A DNA stretch of 64,000 nt from an uncultured Acetatifactor sp. GTDB taxonomy: Bacteria; Bacillota; Clostridia; Lachnospirales; Lachnospiraceae. Every line of letters starts with the position of its first letter. The first letter of the stretch is position 1. Below, in pieces: positions 43,247 to 52,687 of this stretch. The translations under genes were made by a program, and so were the position numbers. The notes below the pieces were generated by a model. That model had not been told where the DNA came from, ran no database searches, and saw only the letters and a list, made by a program, of their open reading frames with translations. The stretch is from positions 12,561 to 76,560 of the forward strand of contig CAJUJN010000002.1 of assembly GCA_910586775.1 (NCBI GenBank). The letters are read 5' to 3'.

Positions 43247-45088
43247 TTGAAAAAGCACTCCCCTGTTTCATTCCGGCAGATGCTCTTCGGCATCGTTTTT
43301 CTGCTGCTTTTCTCCGGCATGGTCATTTTTCTTTTTTCCTACTGGCGTGACGAGAAACGGTTTACCGGTATCACAGCCCAGCTGTTCGCCGGTGAGATGA
43401 AATCCAATACACTGAGCATGCATTACACGCTGGCAAATCCTGCCGCTTTCGGCATCGGTGACTATGAGCCAGTACTCTCCTGCTACAATGCCGAAGGCGC
43501 TCTCCGCGGCCAGGCGGAAACGGAGAATATCCTGACGGCGCTTAAGGACCTGCGCCCGGCAAAGCTTTCCGAACAGGACGCTTACCTGCAGCAGCTGCTC
43601 ATCCGGACTCTGGAGAATTCGCTGGCTCTGAGCAGCTTTTCTTACTACAGCGAGCCTCTCTCTCCCGCCTCCGGCACCCAGTCCAACCTCCCCATCCTTC
43701 TGGCGGAATATCCCTTCCGCAACCGCCGGGACGTGGAGGACTATCTGGCTCTGCTGGACCAGTCGGATGATTATTTCGCCTCTCTTCTCACCTATGAGCA
43801 GGAAAAGGCGGCGGCAGGCTTCATCATGCCCTCTTCTTTCATAAGTGAAGTCCGGGAACAATGTGACACAATCGTCACAAAAGAAGCACTGGAAGACGGC
43901 ACACACTTTCTGCAGACCACCTTTCAGGAGCGTCTTGCTTCTCTGGTGGATGAAAAAATCATCACTGCCGAAGATGCCGCCGCATACGTTTCCCAAAACG
44001 AAAGACTGCTGAAGACGGTACTGCTTCCCGCTTACATAGCCCTGGGAGACGGTCTCCTTCTCCTGGAGGACGATTCCGTGCTGCCCGCCGGACTGGCCGC
44101 TCTGCCGGAAGGACGAACCTATTACGAACAGCTTCTCATCTCCGAAACCGGCTCCTACCGCCCGGTGACGGAAGTCAGAGACCTGCTAACAGAGCAGTTT
44201 TCAAAAGAATACGGGGAAATCAAAAAGCTGGCGGAAAGCCATCCCGAAATCATCGAATATATCGCAAAAAATACCACAGAACCCTTCCCATATAGAGAGG
44301 CATCCCAGATGCTGTACGACCTGCAGGAGAGGATGAAAAAAGACTTTCCCAGCCTGCCCGGAAACACCGCTTCCATTGCAGTCAAGGCAGTTTCAGGCAG
44401 TCTGGAGCCATACTGCGCACCGGCTTTCTACCTGACCGCGCCCCTGGACGACACGGATTCCAACAGCATCTACATCAACCGCAGCAAAACCCCTGACGGA
44501 CTGGAATTATACACCACCCTGGCCCATGAGGGCTATCCCGGGCATCTGTACCAGACTGTCTACCACAACCGCTCCGCCCTTGCCGCAGGCGAGCGCCCCG
44601 CCCGGGAACTGCTGTGGTACGGCGGCTATCAGGAGGGTTGGGCCGTGTATGTGGAATTTCATGCCTATGAATACGCCGCGGAACTTTTAACGGAAAACGG
44701 GCAGGAAATGGCTGCACTCACCGCCCGGTTGGAAGCGCACAACCGCAGCCTGCAGCTTTGCCTTTACTCCCTGATGGATATCATGATTCATTATGACAAT
44801 GCATCCCTTGAGCAGATTGCAGAAATGCTCCGGAAATTCGGCATACAGGACGCCGAAACCGCAGAATCCATCTATAACTATATCGTGCAGGCCCCCTGTA
44901 ATTATCCAAAGTATTACCTGGGATATCTGGAGATACTTGCCCTCCGTGAAAAAGCACAGGAACTCTGGGGCACGGATTATACAGACTACCGGTTCCATCT
45001 CTTCTTTCTGGACAGTGGGCCTTCTGATTTCCTGTCTCTGGGAGAGCGGCTTGCGTCTTATGATATTATAGCAGCGGGCGCTTCGTAA
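43247..45088 (+). CDS. DUF885 family membrane-anchored metallopeptidase
   Basis: 613 residues from TTG 43247 with AGGTGA just upstream. One membrane helix at ~12-32 (MLFGIVFLLLFSGMVIFLF) then an extracytoplasmic part. The zinc-binding HEGYPGH (426-432) with a distal EGWAVYVE (~465) is the DUF885 hallmark; structural relatives are M32-type carboxypeptidases. Substrate unknown, probably peptides outside the cell. The gene is monocistronic by appearance, with TATAAT-like bases at 43213-43218 but no firm -35. No Cys lipobox. Confidence 0.88.
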   Translation: MKKHSPVSFRQMLFGIVFLLLFSGMVIFLFSYWRDEKRFTGITAQLFAGEMKSNTLSMHYTLANPAAFGIGDYEPVLSCYNAEGALRGQAETENILTALKDLRPAKLSEQDAYLQQLLIRTLENSLALSSFSYYSEPLSPASGTQSNLPILLAEYPFRNRRDVEDYLALLDQSDDYFASLLTYEQEKAAAGFIMPSSFISEVREQCDTIVTKEALEDGTHFLQTTFQERLASLVDEKIITAEDAAAYVSQNERLLKTVLLPAYIALGDGLLLLEDDSVLPAGLAALPEGRTYYEQLLISETGSYRPVTEVRDLLTEQFSKEYGEIKKLAESHPEIIEYIAKNTTEPFPYREASQMLYDLQERMKKDFPSLPGNTASIAVKAVSGSLEPYCAPAFYLTAPLDDTDSNSIYINRSKTPDGLELYTTLAHEGYPGHLYQTVYHNRSALAAGERPARELLWYGGYQEGWAVYVEFHAYEYAAELLTENGQEMAALTARLEAHNRSLQLCLYSLMDIMIHYDNASLEQIAEMLRKFGIQDAETAESIYNYIVQAPCNYPKYYLGYLEILALREKAQELWGTDYTDYRFHLFFLDSGPSDFLSLGERLASYDIIAAGAS

Positions 45089-45145
45089 ACATATATTCGG
45101 CCGTGTTCTGTCCTGATTTCGTAAATTTATGTTCGTCTCTACGTC

Positions 45146-45189
45146 AAAAGCACACGCAGAAATATGCTTCCCGGCTTATTTCTGTGTGC
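45146..45189 (-). terminator. Terminator between the DUF885 and Mrr genes
   Basis: GCACACAGAAATA pairs with TATTTCTGCGTGTGC (two-base bulge) on the minus strand, then TTTT. It serves the Mrr-like gene ending at 45253; the plus-strand DUF885 transcript may also use it. Confidence 0.65.
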
Positions 45190-45252
45190 CGGTCAATGAT
45201 GGCTGCGCTGTTATTACAAATCCGGTATCTGCCGACGCCGTAAGCAAGACTG

Positions 45253-45711
45253 TCACATCCCGGCGTCCTCAATCATATCCTCCAGGCACTCTCTGTCCCA
45301 CAAAAGAATCTTCAGCTTTCTGGCAGCCTCCATGGCGGGCTGGGTAAAATACTGATTGGTGAGCACAGCGCCCACCATCCTGTCATAATAGTCCCGGCCC
45401 GCATAAGCCTCCTGCACTGCCTTCACGCCTACCGGCGCATTGTAGCACTTGCACTGGATGGCATATGTGACGCCATCCTTCTCCGCCAGGATGTCCACGC
45501 CGTAATCGCCGCTGCCCCTGGTGACCTGTACCTCCTGAAAGCCGCACTTTTTCAGCAGTTCCCCGCAGTAATACTCAAATTCATGCCCCTCCATCAGGTC
45601 GTATTCCTCGGGTTTGCTCCGTCTCGCCCGCTGACGCAGATAAAGCACCGCGCTGAACAGCATGGCTGCAACTGCCAGGCTTACAATGATAATCATCTGA
45701 TTCGTGTCCAT
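45253..45711 (-). CDS. Membrane-tethered Mrr-like restriction endonuclease
   Basis: 152 residues. One membrane helix at ~6-25 (IIIVSLAVAAMLFSAVLYL), then a basic linker and an Mrr_cat (PD-(D/E)xK) domain: EGHEFEYYCGELLKKCGFQ, GSGDYGVDIL (Asp ~74) and YAIQCKCY with the QxK variant. Mrr proteins cut methylated or structured DNA; small membrane-linked versions are common in Firmicutes and might act on incoming DNA at the membrane. No methylase is nearby. The likely promoter is at 45775-45804. Defence role is inferred, not shown. Confidence 0.88.
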   Translation of the reverse strand: MDTNQMIIIVSLAVAAMLFSAVLYLRQRARRSKPEEYDLMEGHEFEYYCGELLKKCGFQEVQVTRGSGDYGVDILAEKDGVTYAIQCKCYNAPVGVKAVQEAYAGRDYYDRMVGAVLTNQYFTQPAMEAARKLKILLWDRECLEDMIEDAGM

Positions 45712-46277
45712 ATTGCCTCTTATCTCTCATTCACCCTTTTATCTGTACTTTTACCGTCGTTTACTGCCCGGCACATTATGTACTGTTTCTATTGTATTCG
45801 ACAAAGGGGAAGAATGCAACCTAAATTTTCCTGATACTTCCTTTCAGTTCCGTCTTTCATGTCTATTTCTATGGAACGACTATGACAATGTGTTTTTTAT
45901 TTCAAAAAGTATCGGAACCATCATTGCCGCCGAAGATCTCCAATGCTTTTTTATTAACTCAATCACATCTGACACAGCTTTATTCGCCTGCACGTTTCTT
46001 CCATACCGCCTAAACTAAGCCTAGTATAAAAGAATTATTGGAAGAATGCTGAGAAAAATCAGGAAGGACATTATTATAGTTGAAAACACCTCGCCCATGT
46101 CTTGACTTTTATGCCGCTCTAAACTAGAATGAAAAAAGCACTTTTTGGGCAGATACGCTGAATTGACAGGAAAGAGTACCTGCCTGATGGCAGCACAGGA
46201 AAATGTGACATTCAGTGAAAAAACAAAACCGCAGCAAGCAAAACTCAACTCTTACAGCAACAGAGGAGACACATTCC
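45712..46277. other. 566-base divergent intergenic region
   Basis: Contains promoters both ways: TTGTCG-18-CATAAT on the minus strand (45804-45775) for the Mrr gene, and TTGACT-17-TAGAAT (46102-46130) on the plus strand. Between them, an AT-rich stretch has a 35-codon frame on the minus strand (about 45889-45996) reading like helix-forming protein (NKAVSDVIELIKKHW), perhaps a decayed gene. Nothing else is recognised. Confidence 0.4.
46102..46130 (+). promoter_or_regulatory. Sigma-A promoter of the response regulator
   Basis: TTGACT (46102-46107), 17 bases, TAGAAT (46125-46130). Confidence 0.78.
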
Positions 46278-46973
46278 ATGGAACACATACTCATCGTAGA
46301 AGACGATGCTGACAATAATACAATGTTACGGGTATATCTGGAAAATCATGGCTATGTCTGCACACAGGCTTTTTCAGGCAGCGAGGCGAAGCTGCTCTTT
46401 TCCATGAAGGAATTTGACCTGGTGCTGCTGGATCTGATGCTGCCGGGTGTCACCGGTGAGGAGCTTATCCCGGTATTTTCTCCAAAGACGCCCGTTATCG
46501 TGATTTCCGCCAGGAGCAGCCTGGACAGCAAAGTCAATATGCTCTCTGCAGGGGCAGAGGATTATCTCTGCAAGCCCTTCGACCTTCCGGAGCTTTTGGT
46601 ACGGATTCAGGTACAGCTGCGCAGACAGGCACGAAAAGAGGAATACCCGGAAAGAGGCGCCGAATCCAAAAAAGCCGATGTCATATATTCCTACCGGGAA
46701 TGGACACTTAAGCCGGATGCCATGGAAATGACTGCCGCCGGGCGCCCCATCGCCCTGACCCGGTATGAATTTCTGATCCTGGAACTGTTTATCCGCAATC
46801 CAAGGCGTATCTTTTCCAAACAGATGATCTACGAATATGTGTGGGGTGAAGAATATATGGCGGAAGACAAGACCATCAATGTGCATATCAGCAATATCCG
46901 TTCCAAATTAAAGGAAAGCGGAACCGATTCCTATATTCAGACTGTCTGGGGTATGGGCTTCAAACTTACCTGA
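46278..46973 (+). CDS. OmpR/PhoB family response regulator
   Basis: 231 residues from ATG 46278 (MEHILIVEDDADNN), with GAGGAG 8-10 bases upstream; a start 21 codons earlier is poorly supported. Receiver domain with LVLLDLMLPG (Asp ~52), VISARSSLDSKVN and CKPFDLPELLVRI, then a winged helix (LTRYEFLILELFIRNPRRIF; INVHISNIRSKL). It is the first gene of an RR-ABC-permease-kinase set of the BcrAB/lantibiotic-immunity type; the kinase is at 49532. It probably activates the ABC promoter through the direct repeats at 47031-47052. Confidence 0.94.
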   Translation: MEHILIVEDDADNNTMLRVYLENHGYVCTQAFSGSEAKLLFSMKEFDLVLLDLMLPGVTGEELIPVFSPKTPVIVISARSSLDSKVNMLSAGAEDYLCKPFDLPELLVRIQVQLRRQARKEEYPERGAESKKADVIYSYREWTLKPDAMEMTAAGRPIALTRYEFLILELFIRNPRRIFSKQMIYEYVWGEEYMAEDKTINVHISNIRSKLKESGTDSYIQTVWGMGFKLT

Positions 46974-47343
46974 CCGGAAGCTGCATTCAACACCCCTTTA
47001 CGGAAACGCTCCAGCATTCCAAACGATAAACTTTAACCTTTCTTAAACTTTTCTGAGCGTTTTTTAAAACCTCTGACGCTAGAATATTCACATAACAAAG
47101 CTACGGCAGACGCCCAGAAGCTCCTTACGTTGAGAACCGCTCAAAACACGGTTCCGGGCTGTCTCCCAAGCCGTCCGGAACCGTTGCTAAGCATTCTGTA
47201 TGGTAACCCCCATGCAAAAAGCCTATAAGACAGGCTTGGCTGCAAGGCATGTCGCCTTTGGGCATGCGGTTTTGCAAGATTCAATACTTTCACAGCAACA
47301 GGGAAGCAATAGGTTCCAACATAAGAAAGGAGAAGGATATGTA
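46974..47343 (+). other. Regulated leader before the ABC ATPase gene
   Basis: 370 bases without a gene. It carries the operator and promoter (47031-47085) and then ~250 bases of leader with two hairpins: GAACCG/CGGTTC (near 47140-47156) and AAGCCT/AGGCTT (near 47219-47235). Confidence 0.5.
47031..47085 (+). promoter_or_regulatory. Response-regulator operator and promoter for the ABC operon
   Basis: Two adjacent 11-bp direct repeats, CTTTAACCTTT (47031-47041) and CTTAAACTTTT (47042-47052), are typical for OmpR-family binding. A -10 TAGAAT lies at 47080-47085, with a poor -35, as expected for an activated promoter. Binding by the neighbouring regulator is inferred. Confidence 0.6.
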
Positions 47344-48273
47344 ATGGGAAAAAGCACAAAGACGCAACACACACTGGCTGTGGAAACAATATCCCTGACC
47401 AAAACCTATAAGGGAAAAGCAGCCGTCAGCCATCTGGATATGAAGGTTTATGAGGGGGCCATATACGGCTTCATCGGCCGAAACGGAGCCGGAAAATCCA
47501 CCACCCTGAAGATGCTGTGCGGACTGGCAAAACCCTCGGAAGGCGAAATCCGGCTATTCGGAAAAAACGCAGGCGACCCTATCGCCGCAAGGCGGGTAGG
47601 CTGTCTGATCGAATCTGCAGGCTTATACCCTCATATGACCGCAAGACAGAATGCCATCATGCAGGCAAAATGCATGGGCCTGGCCGATATGAATGCCGTG
47701 GACAGCGTACTGGAAGCCACCGGAATGAACAACACCGGAAATAAAAAAGTAAAACTGTTTTCCATGGGAATGCGGCAGCGCCTGGGGATTGCCCTGGCTC
47801 TTCTGGGAAATCCGGACCTGTTGATTCTGGATGAGCCCATCAACGGATTGGACCCGGAAGGTGTCCGTGAAATCCGGCTGTTGATTCAGCGTCTAAACGA
47901 AGGTGGAAAAACATTTATTATCAGTTCCCATATCCTGGGAGAGCTCAGCAAGTTCTCTACCCATTACGGGATTATCAAAGAGGGAAAACTGGTGGAGCAG
48001 CTGACACGAGATGAGCTGGAGCAGAAATGCGCCGACTATTTCCAGATAGAAGTGAACGATGTAAAGCATGCTTTGCCGTTAATCACAGAGAATATGCCGG
48101 AAGTACGGACAGAAGTCTGCGATAATACAAACATCCGGCTGTATGGGCTAAAAGAAGGCTCCGGTTTAAACCATCTTCTCATTGAAAACGGTGTGCAGGT
48201 TTATTCTTCCGGTTTCCACCACATGGACCTGGAAGATTATTTCCTGGCACACATGGACAGCACTCATAAATAA
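47344..48273 (+). CDS. ABC transporter ATPase, bacitracin/lantibiotic resistance type
   Basis: 309 residues from ATG 47344 with AAGGAG upstream. Walker A GRNGAGKST (~47), LCGLAKPSEGEIRLFG, signature FSMGMRQRLG, Walker B LLILDEPINGLDP, and H-loop SSHILGEL. It is the BcrA/NisF/SpaF group, which with a small permease protects the cell from cell-wall-active peptides. The permease and kinase follow. Confidence 0.93.
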   Translation: MGKSTKTQHTLAVETISLTKTYKGKAAVSHLDMKVYEGAIYGFIGRNGAGKSTTLKMLCGLAKPSEGEIRLFGKNAGDPIAARRVGCLIESAGLYPHMTARQNAIMQAKCMGLADMNAVDSVLEATGMNNTGNKKVKLFSMGMRQRLGIALALLGNPDLLILDEPINGLDPEGVREIRLLIQRLNEGGKTFIISSHILGELSKFSTHYGIIKEGKLVEQLTRDELEQKCADYFQIEVNDVKHALPLITENMPEVRTEVCDNTNIRLYGLKEGSGLNHLLIENGVQVYSSGFHHMDLEDYFLAHMDSTHK

Positions 48274-48587
48274 AGAAGAAGAAAACAGCATCTGTCCGGC
48301 TAATAGCAAACGCCATAATTCCCCTACGAAATTGTCGGAAAATAACTGACAAAGCTTGTTTCGGAAAAAGCCTGGAAATACAATAAAAAATGCTATAAGC
48401 TTGCACTTCAGACAGACATTGCGCTGCCATGCATGGTATCGGACAGGACAGATACAGAAATTAAATCAGCATGTACCTGCCCAAATGCCTGGAACAAATT
48501 GGAGGCATGCACCCGGATAGAAATTGTTCTGCCATACATTGGCACTTGGCGGAGACACATGCAGAACGAAAATAGGAGAATAAGAAT
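48274..48587 (+). other. 314-base gap between ABC ATPase and permease
   Basis: No gene of quality. Short frames on both strands lack ribosome sites. Repeated GGCATGCA/ACATTGG-like words suggest a decayed segment, but no family is recognised. Confidence 0.35.
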
Positions 48588-49427
48588 ATGTTTAATTTAT
48601 TGCGAATGGATTTATACCGGCTGGTCAGAAGCAAATCTGTCTATATCTGCCTGGCTTCTCTGATGGCAGCATCGCTTTTATGTTTCTGGATGGTCTGGCT
48701 GATAGATACCCCGGAAGGGCAGGAAACGGCTGCCAGGCTTGGAATGACCGCCGAAATTGCGGACACAGAAGACGAAGGCTTCCATGTGGCGATATCAGGA
48801 GAAAAAGTCTCCCTGCTGGAGGGTTATAATACTCTGCTTATGTTCCGCGAAATCGGAATGGACGGCGGTGCATATGTCTTTATTTTCGGAATCGTCATCG
48901 TCCTTTTCTTCTGCTCGGATTACAGCAGCGGCTTTATGAAAAATATCATATCCCTGCACCGAAGGAGATGGATGTATATCGCCAGCAAGCTCATTGCAGC
49001 GGCAATCCTGGATCTCTGTTACCTGGCAATATGCCTCGGCTTCTGCCTGCTGCTGAATGTACTGTTTCATAACCTGGTGCCCGCTGCCCCTGCCGCGGAT
49101 TTCCTTTTCTACCTGGGCCATATATTTGTCATCACCATGGGCTTTGCAGCATTGTTCCTCCTGATCTGCACTTTCACCCGAAGCACTGCCTCAGGCGTTC
49201 TGGCCGCTTCGGTGTTAAGCATCGGAATCCTGGTAACTCTTTTCGGCTACATCACCGGACTGTTCGGGCTGAACCAATGGGTTTCCTATACGCTTTACTA
49301 TAATCAGACTTACGCGCCGTCCGCCTACAGCGGAATGGCAGATCTGAAGGGCTACGCCGTAGGAGCCATTTTCCTGGCACTGTACGCCGCCGCGTCAGCC
49401 GCCGTCCTTACCAGGAAGGACATTTAA
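48588..49427 (+). CDS. ABC-2 type permease of the BcrB/lantibiotic-immunity group
   Basis: 279 residues, six predicted membrane helices: SVYICLASLMAASLLCFWM near 17, AYVFIFGIVIVLFFC near 102, LDLCYLAICLGFCLLLNVLF, HIFVITMGFAALFLLICTF, and GVLAASVLSIGILVTLFGYI. Starts FNLLRMDLYRLVRSK, common to MutE/EpiE/BcrB-like proteins. AATAGGAG precedes the ATG. The nisin-type systems have two permeases; here only one is found, as in BcrAB. Confidence 0.88.
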   Translation: MFNLLRMDLYRLVRSKSVYICLASLMAASLLCFWMVWLIDTPEGQETAARLGMTAEIADTEDEGFHVAISGEKVSLLEGYNTLLMFREIGMDGGAYVFIFGIVIVLFFCSDYSSGFMKNIISLHRRRWMYIASKLIAAAILDLCYLAICLGFCLLLNVLFHNLVPAAPAADFLFYLGHIFVITMGFAALFLLICTFTRSTASGVLAASVLSIGILVTLFGYITGLFGLNQWVSYTLYYNQTYAPSAYSGMADLKGYAVGAIFLALYAAASAAVLTRKDI

Positions 49428-49531
49428 CGGCAGTTCCTGATATATCCGCAAATCGCCGGATATTACGATACGTCTTTTCGGCAGCATTGTTTCCGAACCG
49501 GAAAACTGTCACAGAGAGGAGCGAAACCAAC

Positions 49532-50527
49532 ATGCACATCCTGCCAATCCTGCTGTCCATCGCCTGTATCATCCTGGCCATAACCCTGGCAGGGCTCTGC
49601 GCGGATATCCGCTCCCTCTGCCGTCAGCTGGAGGAAATCGAACGGGGCAGCCATATGGAACTGACTACGGGCACCCGGCAGAAATCCCTGCTGCGGTTAT
49701 GCCGAAGCCTGAACCGAATCCTCGCCGCCAAAGACCGGAGTCATATCCAGTATGAGCGGGCGGAAAAGCAGCTGAAACAGAATATCACAAACCTGGCTCA
49801 CGATATCCGCACACCTCTCACCGGAGCCTCCGGCTATCTGCAGCTTGCCCGGGAATGCGACGATGCCGGCAAAAGAGACCACTATCTGTCAGTCGCTGGC
49901 CGCAGACTGGAGGAACTGGCAGATATGCTGGAAAAACTGTTTCTGTATACAAAGCTTTCAAATGAGAATTTCGCTTTTTCCGATGAGAATATGAAACAGA
50001 TACAGGTACTGCCATTGCTGAGCGACTGCCTGCTGAGTCTCTACACAAGATTTGAGGAGCAGAATATAGAGCCTGAGGTACGGTTCGAATCCGAAAGCTT
50101 CCGGGTTCCGGCAGACGAGGATGCTTTGCGGCGTATTTTCCTGAATCTGCTGCAGAATGCGCTGATCCACGGCACAGGCAATCTGACGATCACTCAACGG
50201 ATCATTTATAGTGAGCCAGAGCCGCAAAAAGAGAAGCCCTGCCGGAACACCGCACCAGATAAAGCCATGCCCCGGGAAGCCGGAGCGCATGGGTGCCTGA
50301 TCTTCGAAAATTCCGTGCCGGAAAACAGCACACCGGATCCGGAGCAGATGTTCGATCTGTTTTATAAAGCCGACACCGCCCGAAGGAAAGCTTCCTCCGG
50401 GCTGGGGCTGTTTATTGTAAAAGAACTCATGAAGAGGATGGGCGGCAATGCCTCGGCAAAACTTGACGGCAATACATTACGGATATTCCTTTATTTTCCG
50501 TCTGACACGCAAGACCTTAATCAATAA
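49532..50527 (+). CDS. Sensor histidine kinase of the ABC-linked two-component pair
   Basis: 331 residues from ATG 49532 with GAGAGGAG ten bases before. One N-terminal helix (LPILLSIACIILAITLAGL), almost no outer sensor, HisKA with NLAHDIRTPLTGASGY (His ~90), N-box NLLQNALIHG, a Pro/Glu/Lys-rich loop (~235-275) within the ATPase domain where the D-box is hard to see, and G-box ASSGLGLFIVKEL. The lack of an outer sensor fits kinases that sense through their transporter (BceS-like), though only one membrane helix is obvious. Confidence 0.9.
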   Translation: MHILPILLSIACIILAITLAGLCADIRSLCRQLEEIERGSHMELTTGTRQKSLLRLCRSLNRILAAKDRSHIQYERAEKQLKQNITNLAHDIRTPLTGASGYLQLARECDDAGKRDHYLSVAGRRLEELADMLEKLFLYTKLSNENFAFSDENMKQIQVLPLLSDCLLSLYTRFEEQNIEPEVRFESESFRVPADEDALRRIFLNLLQNALIHGTGNLTITQRIIYSEPEPQKEKPCRNTAPDKAMPREAGAHGCLIFENSVPENSTPDPEQMFDLFYKADTARRKASSGLGLFIVKELMKRMGGNASAKLDGNTLRIFLYFPSDTQDLNQ

Positions 50528-50699
50528 CAGCATCAAACAGGGATGCTATATGTTCATACATGTTTCGGCTCCGTCCTGCGCTCATCAACCATTTCCTGCA
50601 CATATCATTTCGGTTCCGGCTTGTCCGGGTCAGGAATTGCTGAAGATTACCTTGTGCATTTTGGACGTAATCCCATGTCACGTGCGGATATCGCAGTTT

Positions 50700-51950
50700 C
50701 TATTTTCTCTGTGCCAGCAGCCATGCCATAATATGAACCGCCTGCTGGAATTTGCCCCGGGATATCATCTCCTCAATCTGCGCCCGGGTATATTTCCTGA
50801 CATTCAGAAATTCTGTCTCGTCCAGCTTCTGGCCGCCCGACTTGCGGCAATTCTCCGCCGCAAAAATGTAGGCGTAATTGTCTGCTATGGTGGCATTGGA
50901 AGGCACGGTAAGCAGATGCCGCCACTGCTCCGATTCGTAGCCGGTCTCTTCCAGCAGTTCTCTCTTCGCCGCCTCCAGCGAGTCCTCCGCTCCTGCCTGA
51001 CCGCGCTCCGTACCATATTCTCTGCCGTCCGTGCGTTCTATGCCGCCTGCCGGGAATTCCGTGGTCACTTCCTTTATCCCCTGGCGGAACTGCCTGACGC
51101 AGAGATAGTTACCCTCTTCGTCCGTCGCGACGACAACCACGTAGTCTCTCCGGCTGTAGCTGTAATATGGCTCAAATACACTCCCGTCCGGGAACCTGTA
51201 GGCTGAACGCCTGAAATCAATCCATTCGTCCCGGACAATGTGCTCCGTGCTGATTTCTTCCCAGGCCAGGCTTTCTTCATCGCCGGTTTCTGACTCTGCC
51301 GCCCCGGCTACTTCCTTCTGTACCTGGTTTCCTGCTTTGTTTCCAGCTGTATTCCGATGTTGTGCCTCACCTGGCCTGGCTTTTTCATTTTGCGTTTCTT
51401 TTACTGCAGTTTCCCGGTCTTGCCCCTCACCCGGCCGGGTATTTTCATCCTGTGTCCCTTTTACCGCAGCTTCCTCCTCTGCTCCGTTACCGCTGTATCC
51501 GAAACCGTGGCTCTCACACCACTCTATTGCAGTTTTACGATGCAGGGCATCCTCAAAAGCATACCAGTCCTCTTCAATGCCCAATCTGTGTACGCCATCC
51601 TTAAACCTGCGGAATGCGCCTTTTCCACGGATTGCACCTTCCAGGGTATCCTGCGCCCTTCCCTCGGGAAGGCTCCAGACGAATTCCTCCATAATATGGT
51701 ACTCATCGATATCGAACCTGGACGGCAGCCGGAAAAAACGGGTCAGCCACCCCTCCTCTATCAAATCCGCCAGTTCCTGATCCTCCGCATCGTATTCTCC
51801 CCCAAAAGGATATTCCGGAAGACTGACTACTTCCATCTCCTCAATATCAAGATACTGCTGCCACTCATCATTTGCCATATCTATGGCATCACAAATCAGC
51901 TCTAATGGTACCACAACTTTTCTTTTCTGATCATCTGTGTCTGAATTCAT
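50700..51950 (-). CDS. UPF0158 domain fused to a NUDIX hydrolase
   Basis: 416 residues. Residues ~10-145 match UPF0158 (VPLELICDAIDMANDEWQQY; WSLPEGRAQDTLEGAIRGKG). Residues ~150-215 form a low-complexity linker with near-repeats (RPGEGQDRETAVKETQNEKA). Residues ~235-410 are a NUDIX hydrolase (YVVVVATDEEGNYLCVRQFR; box GGIERTDG...AAKRELLEETGY, with an extra ~15-residue insert inside the box). ADP-ribose or nucleotide sugar pyrophosphatases are closest in style. The ATG overlaps the stop of the decayed Rpn frame; GGGAGG is upstream. Fusion is unusual; substrate unknown. Confidence 0.85.
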   Translation of the reverse strand: MNSDTDDQKRKVVVPLELICDAIDMANDEWQQYLDIEEMEVVSLPEYPFGGEYDAEDQELADLIEEGWLTRFFRLPSRFDIDEYHIMEEFVWSLPEGRAQDTLEGAIRGKGAFRRFKDGVHRLGIEEDWYAFEDALHRKTAIEWCESHGFGYSGNGAEEEAAVKGTQDENTRPGEGQDRETAVKETQNEKARPGEAQHRNTAGNKAGNQVQKEVAGAAESETGDEESLAWEEISTEHIVRDEWIDFRRSAYRFPDGSVFEPYYSYSRRDYVVVVATDEEGNYLCVRQFRQGIKEVTTEFPAGGIERTDGREYGTERGQAGAEDSLEAAKRELLEETGYESEQWRHLLTVPSNATIADNYAYIFAAENCRKSGGQKLDETEFLNVRKYTRAQIEEMISRGKFQQAVHIMAWLLAQRK

Positions 51951-52520
51951 AACTCATGTCCTCCCTGTTCCTTTTCTCCCCGTTCCTTTTCTCCGGCTCT
52001 TTCCCCTGACCTGACTGCTTCACAGAGAAATTCAGATTTGGAAGTCAAACGCTCAAACTCCTCTATACTCCCGGAACGCGCCGCCAGTTTGTACCACTTA
52101 CGCAATATTTCCAGATCTTTCTGCCCCCAAAGCCGCTTCTCCAGATTCTCCGATCATGCCGATTTCTTTCAGCAACTCCACAATATCCTCTATCTTTCCT
52201 TCTGCTTTTCCTTCCGCCTTTCCCTCTGCTCTTTCTTTCGAATACGTTTCTCGGCTTCATAAGCTTTCATATACGCCAGCCCCACTTCCCTGTCTGATTT
52301 GATATTCATCACCATCTCATGCAGCCTTGCCAGCTCTTCAGACTTTACATTTTCCGCTGTAGAGTGTTCCATATACCGCGCAAGCTGCCGCAGCGCCTCC
52401 GGCGGTATTCCTTCCGTTCCGTTTGTATACAGAAATATTGTCCTGGCTCCGTCCTCATATAGCAGATCCGGCTCCTCCACGCAGTCATACAGCAAACTCC
52501 TGCCTTGCAAATATGATTAA
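51947..52520 (-). pseudogene. Decayed Rpn/PD-(D/E)xK family transposase-like nuclease
   Basis: Pieces of one Rpn C-terminal half lie in three frames: RTIFLYTNGTEGIPPEALRQ and AYMKAYEAEKRIRKK in the first, EGKAEGKAEGKIEDIVELLK in a second, and LWGQKDLEILRKWYKLAARS with IEEFERLTSKSEFLCEA in a third. At least two frameshifts (near 52245 and 52150) break it, and the nuclease-bearing N-terminal half is missing. Rpn proteins promote recombination in other bacteria. The end overlaps the next gene's ATG by ATGA. Confidence 0.8.
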
Positions 52521-52687
52521 GGGTGTCAAAGCATAGAGTTTCTGAATGAGATTTAGATGGATTGAATTTCATATCACTGTGTTCAAGAAAATAATATGCT
52601 TTATGCATACAGTATAACACGCTTTCCTGCATTGTCAAGAACTTTATAAGACAGCAGACCGGGAGAAATGCAATTCCGGGAAAAGGG

